A stretch of 64,000 nt of DNA from JAEUMW01 sp963734295 (lineage in GTDB: Bacteria > Pseudomonadota > Gammaproteobacteria > Burkholderiales > JAEUMW01). The stretch's first letter is position 1. Each line of letters begins with the position of its first letter. The notes under the pieces are model-generated. The model saw only the letters and a program-made list of their open reading frames with translations. It did no database searches and was not told the origin of the DNA. Location: positions 1-64,000 of the forward strand of contig CAVTGS010000018.1 in NCBI GenBank assembly GCA_963734295.1, given 5' to 3'. The position numbers and the translations under genes were made by a program. Below are positions 55,898-64,000 of the stretch, piece by piece.

Positions 55898-56245
55898 CTA
55901 CGCGTCCTCGGCCGACCGCTGCAACGCATCGAGGAGCCGCGTTAGCTCGGCGGTCCCCGCCGCATCGGGCAATCTGCCCTCGTTGCAGAACGGCTCGAGC
56001 AGACCTTCAGCCGCCGCCGCCAGATCGCTTACGTGCGCAACACCGAAAGTCTTCGCCGATCCGGCGAGCGTGTGCAGCTCGCGCCTCAGGTCGGTCAGGG
56101 CGGCGGGCGCCACGACCCCACCGATTAGGTCGCGCCACAGGCGATCGAGTTCGACCATCTTAGCGGGGAGACGGCGCCGGTATCCCGCGCCCAGCGCGTC
56201 CAGCTGGCGCCTGAGCTCCTCCGCCGTCACCTCACGCGCCCGCAT
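55898..56245 (-). CDS. Histidine phosphotransfer (Hpt) domain protein
   Basis: 115-residue four-helix Hpt domain. The phosphorylatable His is in RRELHTLAGSAKTFG, the standard HTLKGSA-type motif. It sits between the two receiver genes, 9 bp from one and overlapping the other by 14 bp. The start ATG (MRAREVTAEEL) is the last plausible one; further upstream sequence is antisense-like. It would shuttle phosphate between the two receivers. Confidence 0.88.
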   Translation of the reverse strand: MRAREVTAEELRRQLDALGAGYRRRLPAKMVELDRLWRDLIGGVVAPAALTDLRRELHTLAGSAKTFGVAHVSDLAAAAEGLLEPFCNEGRLPDAAGTAELTRLLDALQRSAEDA

Positions 56246-57056
56246 CCGGACCGACCTTAAACCCGAGCACCGCCCGGATCGCGTGCATGAGCGTGTCCGG
56301 TTCGACTGGCTTGGTGAGGTACCCGTCGGCCCCGCGCGCAAGCCCGGTCAGCACTGCCTCCCGCGTCGCCTTGCTGGTGACCATGATGACGGGCACGGTC
56401 TTCAACGCCGCGTGCTGGCGCATCTTGAGGAGCACGTCGAAGCCGTCGATGTCGGGAAGCATCACGTCGAGCAGCACGAGGTCCGGAGGCGGCCGCTCGC
56501 GCAGCGCGTTGAGGATCTCCTCGCGGTTGGCGGCGAGGCGCACCTCGAAGCCGTCGAACGCGAGATACGTCTTTAGAAACTGGCCGAGGTGCGGGTCGTC
56601 CTCCACCACGATCGCGAAAGGCGTCCGCTCGCTGTCCCGCGGGCGTGGGGCGCGCGCACGCCGTGCGATGCGCACGTAGAAGCCCTCCGCCTGCAGCGAC
56701 GACACCCCGGTCGCGGCTTCCGAGCGTGCTCGGGCCAAATCCTGCTCGGACGGGGCGGGACGGGGCTTTTCGCTCAAGAAGTCGGTGAAGTCGAGCGAAT
56801 CGTCGAGCAGGTTGGACGCCAGATCCACGAGCCCCGCGCGGGCGAGCCGCGCAAACGCTTTGGCCACGGACTGCGCGGGGAGCGACTGCATGTTGGCGGC
56901 GATCTCGGCGACCGTGGCGCTGCCGTCGGTGCGTACCATGAGCTCGATGTCGTCGGGCGCAAGCGCCGTTTCCCCGCGCCGCAGCTCCTTCTCGCCTTCG
57001 CTGGTGAGCGCATACACGTCGTGCTCGAACACGATGAACGGATTCTTGAGGGCCAT
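56232..57056 (-). CDS. Response regulator with N-terminal helical domain
   Basis: 274 residues. N-terminal 1-110 (MALKNPFIVFEHDVYALTSEGEKELRRG, DGSATVAEIAANMQSLPAQSVAKAFARLARAGLV) looks like a small winged-helix or PATAN-type input domain. A receiver domain lies at about 147-265 with VVEDDPHLGQFL, acceptor Asp in VLLDVMLPDIDG, VTSKAT and LTKPVEP. The receiver is at the C-terminus, the reverse of the usual order. It is divergent from the histidine kinase across 148 bp. Confidence 0.88.
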   Translation of the reverse strand: MALKNPFIVFEHDVYALTSEGEKELRRGETALAPDDIELMVRTDGSATVAEIAANMQSLPAQSVAKAFARLARAGLVDLASNLLDDSLDFTDFLSEKPRPAPSEQDLARARSEAATGVSSLQAEGFYVRIARRARAPRPRDSERTPFAIVVEDDPHLGQFLKTYLAFDGFEVRLAANREEILNALRERPPPDLVLLDVMLPDIDGFDVLLKMRQHAALKTVPVIMVTSKATREAVLTGLARGADGYLTKPVEPDTLMHAIRAVLGFKVGPDAGA

Positions 57057-57204
57057 GGCTTGCCGACCGGCTGGTTCGGGGTCTCTCGCTGACTATGACG
57101 GCAAGTTTACCCGTCGCCGTCGCCGATGCAACGGCCGGCCGGCTGGGACGGGGCTTGCTTCGGACAGCGCCGGGAAATCACCGCCGGCACGGATCGGACA
57201 CGCA

Positions 57205-59340
57205 ATGCGAACGAAGGTGCAGCAAGTCACAGCGCGGATCGCGGCCGAGTTCGCCGTGTTCGAGCCCTGGTACCGGGTGCTTGCGCTGTCGGTTGCGCTC
57301 GTATTGGCGGCTGCCTACGTCTACTCGGCCTGGAACTACGCGTCGCGCACGGCGATGAACGAGGGGCGTCTCAGGTTCGACTTTCGCGCGAGCCAGATCG
57401 AGAAAGCAATCCAGGGCAGGATGGTGGATTACGAGCAGGTGCTGCGCGGCGCCCTGGGGCTCGTCGCCGCCTCGGACACGGTCGAGCCCGGCGAGTGGCG
57501 CAGGTATCTGGAGCAGCTCTCGCTCGAGGAGCGCTACCCGGGCATTCTGGGTGTTGGTTTTGCCCCGCAGAAGAAGTTGCGCGAACGCCCCGCTCGTCCC
57601 ACGGGCCGAGGCACCGTAGGCGGACCGGCGCGGCAGCAGGAGCCGTACCTTCCCGTTACGTTCGCCTGGTCCCTCGCAGGCTCCGATCGCCCGGGGCTCC
57701 AGTCGGACCCATTGTCCGGGCCGATGAGCCGCGATGCGATGGAGCGGGCCCGCGACACCGGCCTGCCGGCGCTATCGGGCAGGGTCATGCTCGACCGCGG
57801 GCCGGAGCGCGAACCGGAGACAGGCGTCGTCCTGTTCCTGCCAGTCTTCGCGCAGGGGGCCGATCTCACGACGGTTGGAAAACGCCATGCCGCGATCAGC
57901 GGTTACGTCTACGCCCTGTTCCGGCTCGGCGACCTCATGCGCGGCGTCCTGGGCGAGGTCACCGATGTCCGCCTCCGCGTTTTCGACGGCCCACCCGGCC
58001 ACACCAGCGCCCTCCTCTTCGACAGTGCACCGCGCAGTGCACCCTCGATCCCTCCGCCCGAATTCCGGACGACGACGAGCCTGCCGCTGCCGGGACGCGA
58101 ATGGACGCTGGAGATGCAGTCCCTGCCGGCCATGGAAGCGGCCCTGGACCGGCGCACGCCGCGCATCGTCGCCGTGGAGGGCGGCATCATCAGCATGCTC
58201 GCGCTCGCGATCATCTGGTCGTTGGCGACCCTGCGCGCGCGCGCAGCCGAGCTTGCGCAGGGCATGACCCGCGACCTGAGCGCAAGCCGCGAGCGACTGG
58301 CGCTCGCGATCGAGGGCTCGAACCAGGCGCTCTTCGACTGGGACGTGCGCACCGGGAGGGTGACACTGAGCGAACAGTGGTCGAGCATCACGGGCGCGTC
58401 GGCCCATGTGGCCACGGTCCGGGAACTGGCGGCGCTGGTCCACCCGGAGGACCTCGCGCACGTGCTGCAGCGGACCCGCGACCTGCTGCGGGACCGGCGG
58501 CCGTTCTATCACACGGAGCACCGCGTGCGGACCGCGAGCGGTGACTGGCGCTGGATCTCGAGCAGGGCGAAGGTGGTCGAGCGCGACCGCACCGGGCGCG
58601 CCACGCGCGTCGCCGGCACGAACCTCGACATCACCGAGCGCAAGGAAATGGAACGGCTGAAGAACGAGTTCATCGCCACGGTGAGCCACGAGCTGCGCAC
58701 GCCGCTCACCGCGGTGGTCGGCGCGCTCGGGCTGCTCAGGCAGGAAGCGGTGGGCAAGCTGCCCGCGAGCGCGGCGATGTTTCTCACCATGGCGCAGCAG
58801 AACAGCGACCGTCTCGCCACGCTGATCAACGACATCCTGGACATCGAGAAAATCGAATCGGGATCGCTCGAGTTCCGGCTGGCACCGGTCGCCGTCGGCC
58901 CTCTGCTGGAGCGCGCGATCACCCTCAACGCGCCGTACGCGGCGCAATTCGACGTGCGCCTCGAGCTGCAGCGGCCGCTCCCCGACGTCGCGGTATCCGG
59001 CGATGCCGACCGGCTCCTGCAGGTGATGACCAATCTCCTGTCGAACGCGGCGAAGTTCTCCCCCGCCGGTTCCGCCGTCGCCGTCTCGTTTACGGTGCGA
59101 GACGCCGCGGTGCGCATCGCCGTCACCGACCGGGGTCCGGGCGTGCCCGAGGAATTCCGCCGCCGCATCTTCCAGAAATTCGCCCAGGCCGACGGCGGCG
59201 ACACGCGCCCGAAAGGCGGGACGGGTCTGGGGCTCTCCATCTGCAAGGCGATCGTCGAAAAACTGGGCGGCACTATCGCCTATGCGTCCACCCCGGGGCA
59301 GGGGGCATCCTTCTATTTCGACCTGCCGCTCAGGCCCTGA
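57205..59340 (+). CDS. CHASE-PAS sensor histidine kinase
   Basis: 711-residue membrane kinase. TM1 at about 25-45 (VLALSVALVLAAAYVYSAW), a periplasmic CHASE domain at about 70-280 (EKAIQGRMVDYEQVLRGALGLV, RYPGILGVGFA), TM2 at about 325-350, and a PAS/PAC at about 370-480 (YHTEHRVRTASGDWRWISSRA). HisKA has the H-box in ATVSHELRTPLT, and HATPase has NLLSNAAKFS, DRGPGVPEE and GGTGLGLSI. It has no receiver of its own, which fits with separate REC and Hpt proteins encoded divergently. The start is ATG 57205; the frame is open much further upstream through sequence antisense to the response regulator. The ligand is unknown. Confidence 0.94.
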   Translation: MRTKVQQVTARIAAEFAVFEPWYRVLALSVALVLAAAYVYSAWNYASRTAMNEGRLRFDFRASQIEKAIQGRMVDYEQVLRGALGLVAASDTVEPGEWRRYLEQLSLEERYPGILGVGFAPQKKLRERPARPTGRGTVGGPARQQEPYLPVTFAWSLAGSDRPGLQSDPLSGPMSRDAMERARDTGLPALSGRVMLDRGPEREPETGVVLFLPVFAQGADLTTVGKRHAAISGYVYALFRLGDLMRGVLGEVTDVRLRVFDGPPGHTSALLFDSAPRSAPSIPPPEFRTTTSLPLPGREWTLEMQSLPAMEAALDRRTPRIVAVEGGIISMLALAIIWSLATLRARAAELAQGMTRDLSASRERLALAIEGSNQALFDWDVRTGRVTLSEQWSSITGASAHVATVRELAALVHPEDLAHVLQRTRDLLRDRRPFYHTEHRVRTASGDWRWISSRAKVVERDRTGRATRVAGTNLDITERKEMERLKNEFIATVSHELRTPLTAVVGALGLLRQEAVGKLPASAAMFLTMAQQNSDRLATLINDILDIEKIESGSLEFRLAPVAVGPLLERAITLNAPYAAQFDVRLELQRPLPDVAVSGDADRLLQVMTNLLSNAAKFSPAGSAVAVSFTVRDAAVRIAVTDRGPGVPEEFRRRIFQKFAQADGGDTRPKGGTGLGLSICKAIVEKLGGTIAYASTPGQGASFYFDLPLRP

Positions 59341-59438
59341 AGCGCGGGACCCTCTCGACCGGCGACATGACGTGTGGCGCGCGGTGACACGAAATCCGGA
59401 TAATGGCGACCTGCCAGGACGCTCGGAGCCCAAACCTC

Positions 59439-59897
59439 ATGCTGAACGCCATCCGCGACTTCTTCGAAAAGCACTTGGGTGCCCGGGCTGCACCGGATGA
59501 CGAACATCACCGCATCAAGGTCGCCACCGCCGTGCTGCTCGCCGAGATGGTGCGCATGGACGGCGAGGTCGACGACGCGGAAAAAGAGGCCGCCCTCAGG
59601 GCCGTACGCGAGAAGTTCGACCTGACCGGAGACGAGGCCGCGACGCTGATCGCCCTGGCCGAGGAGGAAGTCCGGCAGGCCCCCGACTACTACCAGTTCA
59701 CCTCGCTCATCAACAAGCACTTCACGCCGGAGCAGAAGTCGCGGGTGATCGAGCAGATGTGGACGATCGCCTACGCCGACGCCGAGCTCAACCATTACGA
59801 GGAGCACCTCGTGCGCAAAATCGCCGATCTGTTGTACGTGCCCCACGCGACTGTCATCGCGGCGAAGATCCGAGCGCGCGACCGGGCCGGAAGCTGA
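59439..59897 (+). CDS. TerB-family protein
   Basis: 152-residue helical protein with a TerB-like domain (about 22-140): HHRIKVATAVLLAEMVRMDGEVDDAEKEAAL with the acidic metal-binding pattern, and QMWTIAYADAELNHYEEHLVRKIADLLYV. Such domains occur in tellurite/stress proteins and in many unrelated housekeeping proteins. No other ter gene is nearby, so tellurite resistance is not implied. The start MLNAIRDFFEKHLG at 59439 is typical of this small family. Confidence 0.9.
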   Translation: MLNAIRDFFEKHLGARAAPDDEHHRIKVATAVLLAEMVRMDGEVDDAEKEAALRAVREKFDLTGDEAATLIALAEEEVRQAPDYYQFTSLINKHFTPEQKSRVIEQMWTIAYADAELNHYEEHLVRKIADLLYVPHATVIAAKIRARDRAGS

Positions 59898-59900
59898 CGC

Positions 59901-61349
59901 TCAGCGCCCCCGATCGCGCCGCAGCCAGAAGCGGGTCGCAGCAAGCGGCAGGCTCATCATCACGCCCGCAAGATCGGTATTCGAAATCCGCGTCGGAAAG
60001 CCGCGGCTGTCCGCCCACGCGATCCAGCGACTGGGCCATTCGTTCGCCATCTGGGCAAGGAACTGGCCCAACAGCACGGTATCGATGCAAGCCCGGTCCG
60101 CACCGATGTCGGCGATCACGCCTTCGAGGGCGTGCAGCATCTTGCGCAGCAGCAGCATCCCGGCGTCGAAGCGCACCCCCACCTGCACCGCGTTGTCGAG
60201 CAGCTCGGTAAGCCAGAGGAGCCCAGGAAGCTGGCCCTCGCGCAGGCGCCCGAGCGCGCTGCGGATGACGGGCAACACCGCTGCGGGGTCGACGTCCCGC
60301 TGCTCCGACAGCATGGCGAGCGCAGCCGCAACGCGCCGCTCGTCGAGGGTCACGGCACCGAGGATGATCTGGACGAAGGCCACGCGCTTGTCCTCGGCGA
60401 GCGTCGTGGCAAGGCTCCAGTCGAGGAGGGCGAGGCGCTGATCCCGCGTGAGCAGCAGGTTGCCGGCGTGCGGGTCGCCGTGAAAGAGCGCGTCGTCCGC
60501 GATGGACAGAATCGGCTGCGCGATCAGTGACAACACCACGAGCTCGGCACAGGCGCGGCGTTCGCCGTCGTCGCCGAAGCGGTGGTCCGTCACCTTGTCC
60601 CCGTACACGCGCTCCATGGCGGTGACGCGCGGCGTGCAGAATTCGAAGAGCGTGGGGATGTGAATGCGCGGCTCGTTTGCGTAGGTGGCGCGCGCGATCG
60701 CAAGATGGCGCTGCTCGAGATCGAGGCGGATCTCGTGCCGCAGGCGGTCCGCCAGACCCTCGAACGCCTCCCGGTAATCGAGGCGGGGAATCCCGAGCGC
60801 CTCGCACTCTTCGTCGAGATAGGAACCCACTTTCTCCAGCAGCGCGAGCTCCTGTTCGAGCCTTTCCTCGATGCCCGGCTTCAGGATCTTGAACACACCC
60901 TCGGATCCGTCATACCGGAAAGGGACGACGACGGCGACACTCGCCTCGGCCAGCGCGGGCGGTTCGAGCACCACCCCATGCCGATCGAGCCGCCCCAGCT
61001 CGCGCGTCAGGATCTTGCGGATGTCCTTGAGCGGAATCGACGGCGGCAGCGATTCGAGGCGCTGCAGTTGCAGCCGCAACACGGGCAAGAGGCGCCGGTC
61101 GCGTGCGAGCGTCTGTCCGAGCTTGTGCAACGCCGGGCAACTGCGCGCGAGCCGCGCGAAGCGCTCGGAGACCGTCGCCGTGGGCGGCAGCGTCGCCTGG
61201 TCGAGCAGGACGGCGTCCTGATGCGCCTGCGGCAGTCCTTCGAGAAAGACGGTCAGCGCGCCCTTGATCGGCCGCCGATAGTGCGCGTAGGCCTCCGGCA
61301 GGACGGAGCCGATGTCGGCCTCGTTGATGAGAAGGTTCCAGTCGGTCAT
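59901..61349 (-). CDS. ABC1/UbiB-family atypical kinase
   Basis: 482 residues. The ABC1 signature KLGQ motif is in LHKLGQTLARDRR near 92, an ATP-site Lys is in GVFKILKPGIEERL, and HGDPHAGNLLLTRDQRLALLDWS carries the catalytic and metal-binding segments, with DW in place of DFG-like DFG/DYG. UbiB proteins support ubiquinone synthesis; this is a divergent paralogue and lacks the usual two C-terminal membrane helices. The ATG at 61349 overlaps the stop of the upstream hydrolase gene by 4 bp, so they form an operon. Confidence 0.87.
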   Translation of the reverse strand: MTDWNLLINEADIGSVLPEAYAHYRRPIKGALTVFLEGLPQAHQDAVLLDQATLPPTATVSERFARLARSCPALHKLGQTLARDRRLLPVLRLQLQRLESLPPSIPLKDIRKILTRELGRLDRHGVVLEPPALAEASVAVVVPFRYDGSEGVFKILKPGIEERLEQELALLEKVGSYLDEECEALGIPRLDYREAFEGLADRLRHEIRLDLEQRHLAIARATYANEPRIHIPTLFEFCTPRVTAMERVYGDKVTDHRFGDDGERRACAELVVLSLIAQPILSIADDALFHGDPHAGNLLLTRDQRLALLDWSLATTLAEDKRVAFVQIILGAVTLDERRVAAALAMLSEQRDVDPAAVLPVIRSALGRLREGQLPGLLWLTELLDNAVQVGVRFDAGMLLLRKMLHALEGVIADIGADRACIDTVLLGQFLAQMANEWPSRWIAWADSRGFPTRISNTDLAGVMMSLPLAATRFWLRRDRGR

Positions 61350-62749
61350 CGATTCGACACGGAGGTCACGACGCGCTGCACGAACGTCTGGTGGTTCCAG
61401 CCACAAGGATAGCGCGTGGACCCAAGGCGAACCAGCACGAGCTTTTGCGACGGAACCACCGTCACGAACTGCCCTTCGTGCCCCACGGCATGAAAGGCAT
61501 CGGCCGGCAGATCAGGGGTATCGGCGCCGCAGCGGAATTCATCCGGAATGCGCAGCCAGAAATGGGCGCCGAATTTCCCATCCGGCGCGCCCGGCGCAGG
61601 CGACCGCGAGAAGTCCACCCAACCCTCCGGCAGGATGCGCGTGCCGGACCACACGCCGTCCTGGAGGTACAGCAGACCGAAGCGCGCCCAGTCCCGCGCC
61701 GTGGCGTACATGAAGGACGAGCCCACGAACGTTCCCGTGGCATCGGTCTCCATCACCGCGCTCGACATGCCGATGCGATCGAACAGCGCCCGGCGCGGGA
61801 AGCTCGGATGGTCCTTTTCGCCGACTGCATGACGGATCGCATGGGTCAGGATGTTCGAGGTCCCGCTCGAATAGCTCCAGCGGGTACCCGGTTCAGCCAG
61901 GAGCGGCTTCGCCACCGCGAACTGCGCCGCGCCCGGGACACCGAACAGCATGTAGGTCACGTCGGCGAGCGGGTTCGAGTACTTCTCTTCGAACTCGAGG
62001 CCGCTATTCATGTGCAGAAGATTGGCAACCGTGATGCGGCGGCGCGGGTCGTCCCGCCCAACCCATTCGGGAATTGGCGCCGGCGCGTCGAGCGACAGCT
62101 TCCCTTCACGCACCAGAATGCCGATCAGCGCGTTCACGACGCTCTTGGTCATGGACCAGCCGATCAGGGGCGTGTCTTCGTGAAATCCTTCGGCATAGCG
62201 TTCCGCGACGATCCGCCCGTCGTGAACGACCAATACCGCCCGGGTATTTCGCGGCAACCCTGAATCTGGTTCGGAGAACGCCCAATCAACCGCGCTGCGC
62301 AAGACGGCGACGTCCACTTCCGGCGAAGGCTCGCCTGCGATGCGCAGATCGTCGGGCGCGACGGGTTGTTCCGCGGACTTCGGAGCCGGCTCGACCGCGA
62401 GGGTCGCAGCGCTCGCGACGCTGCCATTCTGGTCGACGACTACACAGCCAAATCCGTCGCGATAGGTGGCCTTGCGCTCGACCAGTCCGAAGAGACTCGC
62501 GGTGACGGCGCGGGCGTCTCGATCCGTGCGGGCGCCGATAATGTGCAAAATGGGGTGGATGTCCGGTGACAGGTCGGTTCCGAGGACGGACGCGGAATCA
62601 CGGTGCGAGACGAAGACACCCGAGCAGAGGGTCTTGGCGGTGAAAGCCGTGCCGACTGCTGCGAGTTTCGAGCCGTAGTAGGCGCCAGCGATCAGCGCCA
62701 CGAAGGCCAGGGCAACGATGATCAAGACTCGCCGGTATCCGATCTTCAC
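61346..62749 (-). CDS. Serine hydrolase, beta-lactamase/NylB-like, membrane-anchored
   Basis: 467 residues from a GTG at 62749. One N-terminal membrane anchor (VLIIVALAFVALIAGAYYG) precedes a class-C-like hydrolase domain. The nucleophile is in SMTKSV (SxxK), the second motif is YSSGTSN, and the third HxG-type is GHEGQF near the C-terminus. The YSSGTSN form is characteristic of 6-aminohexanoate-dimer-hydrolase-like esterases, so an amide/ester hydrolase is likelier than antibiotic resistance. It overlaps the ABC1 kinase gene by 4 bp. Confidence 0.9.
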   Translation of the reverse strand: MKIGYRRVLIIVALAFVALIAGAYYGSKLAAVGTAFTAKTLCSGVFVSHRDSASVLGTDLSPDIHPILHIIGARTDRDARAVTASLFGLVERKATYRDGFGCVVVDQNGSVASAATLAVEPAPKSAEQPVAPDDLRIAGEPSPEVDVAVLRSAVDWAFSEPDSGLPRNTRAVLVVHDGRIVAERYAEGFHEDTPLIGWSMTKSVVNALIGILVREGKLSLDAPAPIPEWVGRDDPRRRITVANLLHMNSGLEFEEKYSNPLADVTYMLFGVPGAAQFAVAKPLLAEPGTRWSYSSGTSNILTHAIRHAVGEKDHPSFPRRALFDRIGMSSAVMETDATGTFVGSSFMYATARDWARFGLLYLQDGVWSGTRILPEGWVDFSRSPAPGAPDGKFGAHFWLRIPDEFRCGADTPDLPADAFHAVGHEGQFVTVVPSQKLVLVRLGSTRYPCGWNHQTFVQRVVTSVSNR

Positions 62750-62893
62750 CGACCCACCTTCCCCGCGCTCTGGCGGACCGACTCGAGTCGAGATTGCCCA
62801 GGCGTATGGCGTCGCTGTGCCGTGCCCTGCTCGATCCCACATCGAGGTCCAGATCTCACGCGCTGGTGATGTCGAAGATTACCCCCGTTTGCC

Positions 62894-63049
62894 CTACCGC
62901 AGAAGTTCTTGGAACTGCTCACGACTGAGCTCGCGCGAGACCGCCTCGCACCGGAAGTAACCGATGCCGCGCGCGTACGATCTCTCACCGGCGAGCTTGC
63001 GCCGCGCGGAGTCGGTTACGAGATCGGCGAGCGTTGTCCCGGTGGCCAT
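62894..63049 (-). pseudogene. Remnant of a SWIM zinc-finger protein gene
   Basis: A 51-codon minus-strand ORF, MATGTTLADLVTDSARRK, then LAGERSYARGIGYF, matches the conserved N-terminus of SWIM-zinc-finger proteins (LAGxRSFxRGxxYF). It ends at a TAG at 62894 before any CxC/CxH zinc motif. Full members are 300-600 residues, so this is a 5' stub. It lies between uvrA and the hydrolase gene; the remaining 140 bp up to the hydrolase holds nothing recognisable. Confidence 0.5.
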
Positions 63050-63066
63050 GTTCGAAACGGATGGGA

Positions 63067-64000
63067 TTATCCTTGTCTCGCCTTCCGCGGCTCTGCCCGT
63101 TGCCCGAACAGTTGCCGCAGGTAGGCGCCGGTGTAGCTCGCGGCATCGTCGGCGATATCCTCCGGCGTGCCCTGTGCGATGATGCGCCCGCCGCCGTCGC
63201 CGCCCTCGGGTCCAAGGTCGATGACCCAGTCGGCGGTCTTGATGACATCGAGATTGTGCTCGATCACCACGACCGTGTTGCCGTGCTCGCGCAGCCGATG
63301 CAGCACCTTGAGCAGCAGATCGATGTCGTGGAAGTGCAGCCCCGTGGTCGGCTCGTCGAGGATGTAGAGCGTGCGCCCGGTGTCCCGCTTCGACAGTTCG
63401 AGCGAGAGCTTCACCCGCTGCGCCTCGCCGCCCGATAGCGTCGTCGCCGACTGCCCGAGCTTGATGTAGCCGAGTCCGACCTCGAGCAGCGTGGAGAGCT
63501 TGCGCTCCAACACGGGCACCGCCAGGAAGAAACCGTGGGCCTGTTCGACCGTCATGTCGAGCACCTCGTGGATGTTCCGGCCCTTGTACTGCACCTCCAG
63601 CGTCTCGCGGTTGTAGCGCGTCCCGTGGCAGACGTCGCAGGGCACGTAGATGTCGGGCAGGAAGTGCATCTCGACCTTGATCATGCCGTCGCCCTGGCAG
63701 GCCTCGCAGCGCCCGCCCTTCACGTTGAACGAGAAGCGGCCCGGGCCATAGCCGCGTTCGCGCGCCTTCGGCACACCCGCGAACAGGTCGCGGATCGGGG
63801 TGAAGAGCCCGGTGTAGGTGGCGGGGTTCGACCGCGGCGTGCGGCCGATCGGGCTCTGGTCGACGCTCACCACCTTGTCGAAGAAATCGAGCCCTTCGAG
63901 CGCGAGATGAGGCGCCGGCTCGGTCGCGCTGCCATAGAGGTGACGGGCGACCGCTGCGTACAGGGTGTCGTTGATGAGGGTGGACTTGCCGGAACCGGAG
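63067..64000 (-). CDS. uvrA: Excinuclease ABC subunit A, C-terminal part (cut by window end)
   Basis: DNA-damage recognition ATPase of nucleotide excision repair. Only the last 311 codons or so are present, beginning at the second Walker A (SGSGKSTLIND near 63990). The zinc-finger cysteines CEACQGDG and CDVCHGTRYN, ABC signature LSGGEAQRVKLSLELS and Walker B TLYILDEPTTGLH are present. VVIEHNLDVIKTADWVIDLGPEGG is the usual end of the ATPase. It ends normally at 63067. Confidence 0.98.
   Translation of the reverse strand, partial: SGSGKSTLINDTLYAAVARHLYGSATEPAPHLALEGLDFFDKVVSVDQSPIGRTPRSNPATYTGLFTPIRDLFAGVPKARERGYGPGRFSFNVKGGRCEACQGDGMIKVEMHFLPDIYVPCDVCHGTRYNRETLEVQYKGRNIHEVLDMTVEQAHGFFLAVPVLERKLSTLLEVGLGYIKLGQSATTLSGGEAQRVKLSLELSKRDTGRTLYILDEPTTGLHFHDIDLLLKVLHRLREHGNTVVVIEHNLDVIKTADWVIDLGPEGGDGGGRIIAQGTPEDIADDAASYTGAYLRQLFGQRAEPRKARQG

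Noticed and set aside
57772..59433. 553-codon minus-strand ORF
   Set aside because: Antisense of the histidine kinase domains; no independent support.
59439..59897. Tellurite-resistance locus
   Set aside because: A lone TerB-like domain protein without terA/C/D/E/Z neighbours does not support that function.
61346..62749. Antibiotic-resistance beta-lactamase
   Set aside because: The YSSGTSN motif and membrane anchor fit NylB-like esterase/amide hydrolases better; no resistance context.

Overview
The window is a high-GC (roughly two-thirds G+C), gene-dense bacterial chromosome segment. Gene content and order point to a PHA-accumulating betaproteobacterium. The clues are a PP2C phosphatase-rph-rdgB block beside yicC, mutY next to an asmA-like gene, a phasin, a MaoC/phosphotransacylase fusion next to a DUF3141 gene, and a 16S-tRNA-Ile-tRNA-Ala-23S-5S operon. 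This is inferred from families and layout; I could not search a database, so genus is open.

Layout. 0-5 kb: a decayed IS4-type transposase at the window edge, a perfect 40-bp tandem duplication, then two genes of carboxylate/PHA metabolism (ptb-maoC fusion and DUF3141), both broken by single-base shifts. 5-11 kb: housekeeping (rdgB, rph, PP2C phosphatase, yicC, a GalT/HIT-like DUF4921 gene, mutY). 11-19 kb: a long minus-strand block with an AsmA-like protein followed in the map by six envelope-glycan genes (methyltransferase, SMR-type flippase, GT2, GT-C-like membrane protein, polysaccharide deacetylase, GNAT-like protein) that together mimic the logic of the Arn lipid-linked sugar pathway. 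19-25 kb: a Fur-boxed di-heme cytochrome c peroxidase, tRNA-Gly(CCC), thiS-thiG-trmB, DUF1499 and hemW. 25-30 kb: a membrane acyltransferase and frameshifted mdoG/mdoH (osmoregulated periplasmic glucans). 30-33 kb: a short sugar-nucleotide cassette (rfbF, epimerase, GT2).

33.5-39.6 kb: a complete minus-strand rRNA operon with its own promoter, boxB/boxA antitermination signals and terminator. Its 23S gene is about 3.43 kb, some 550 nt longer than usual. The excess lies in four stem-bounded insertions at the tips of helices 9, 25, 45 and 98. This is the most unusual thing in the window and predicts a 23S rRNA that is cut into up to five pieces. The rRNA promoter overlaps the 3' end of a truncated ureE remnant.

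39.8-45.3 kb: a plus-strand signalling group (DUF3313 lipoprotein, FHA-SpoIIE phosphatase, FecR protein, haem-binding DUF3365-HAMP membrane protein, Ser/Thr kinase with a duplicated C-terminal domain). 45.3-52.5 kb: LysM/BON protein, ChaN-PDZ fusion, M1-like peptidase, gluQRS, glutamine amidotransferase, O-methyltransferase and a phasin with clear promoter and terminator. 52.5-59.3 kb: ECF sigma factor with a putative anti-sigma partner, MoCF-domain protein, CBS protein, and a two-component set (REC, Hpt, REC, CHASE-PAS histidine kinase). 59.4-64 kb: TerB, ABC1-type kinase, NylB-like hydrolase, a SWIM-domain remnant, and the 3' half of uvrA.

Single-base frame disruptions are clustered at 0-5 kb and 26.9-28.7 kb, with one more at 41.88 kb, while neighbouring genes are intact. 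The protein sequence between shifts is well conserved, so either very recent decay or local sequence error is likely.
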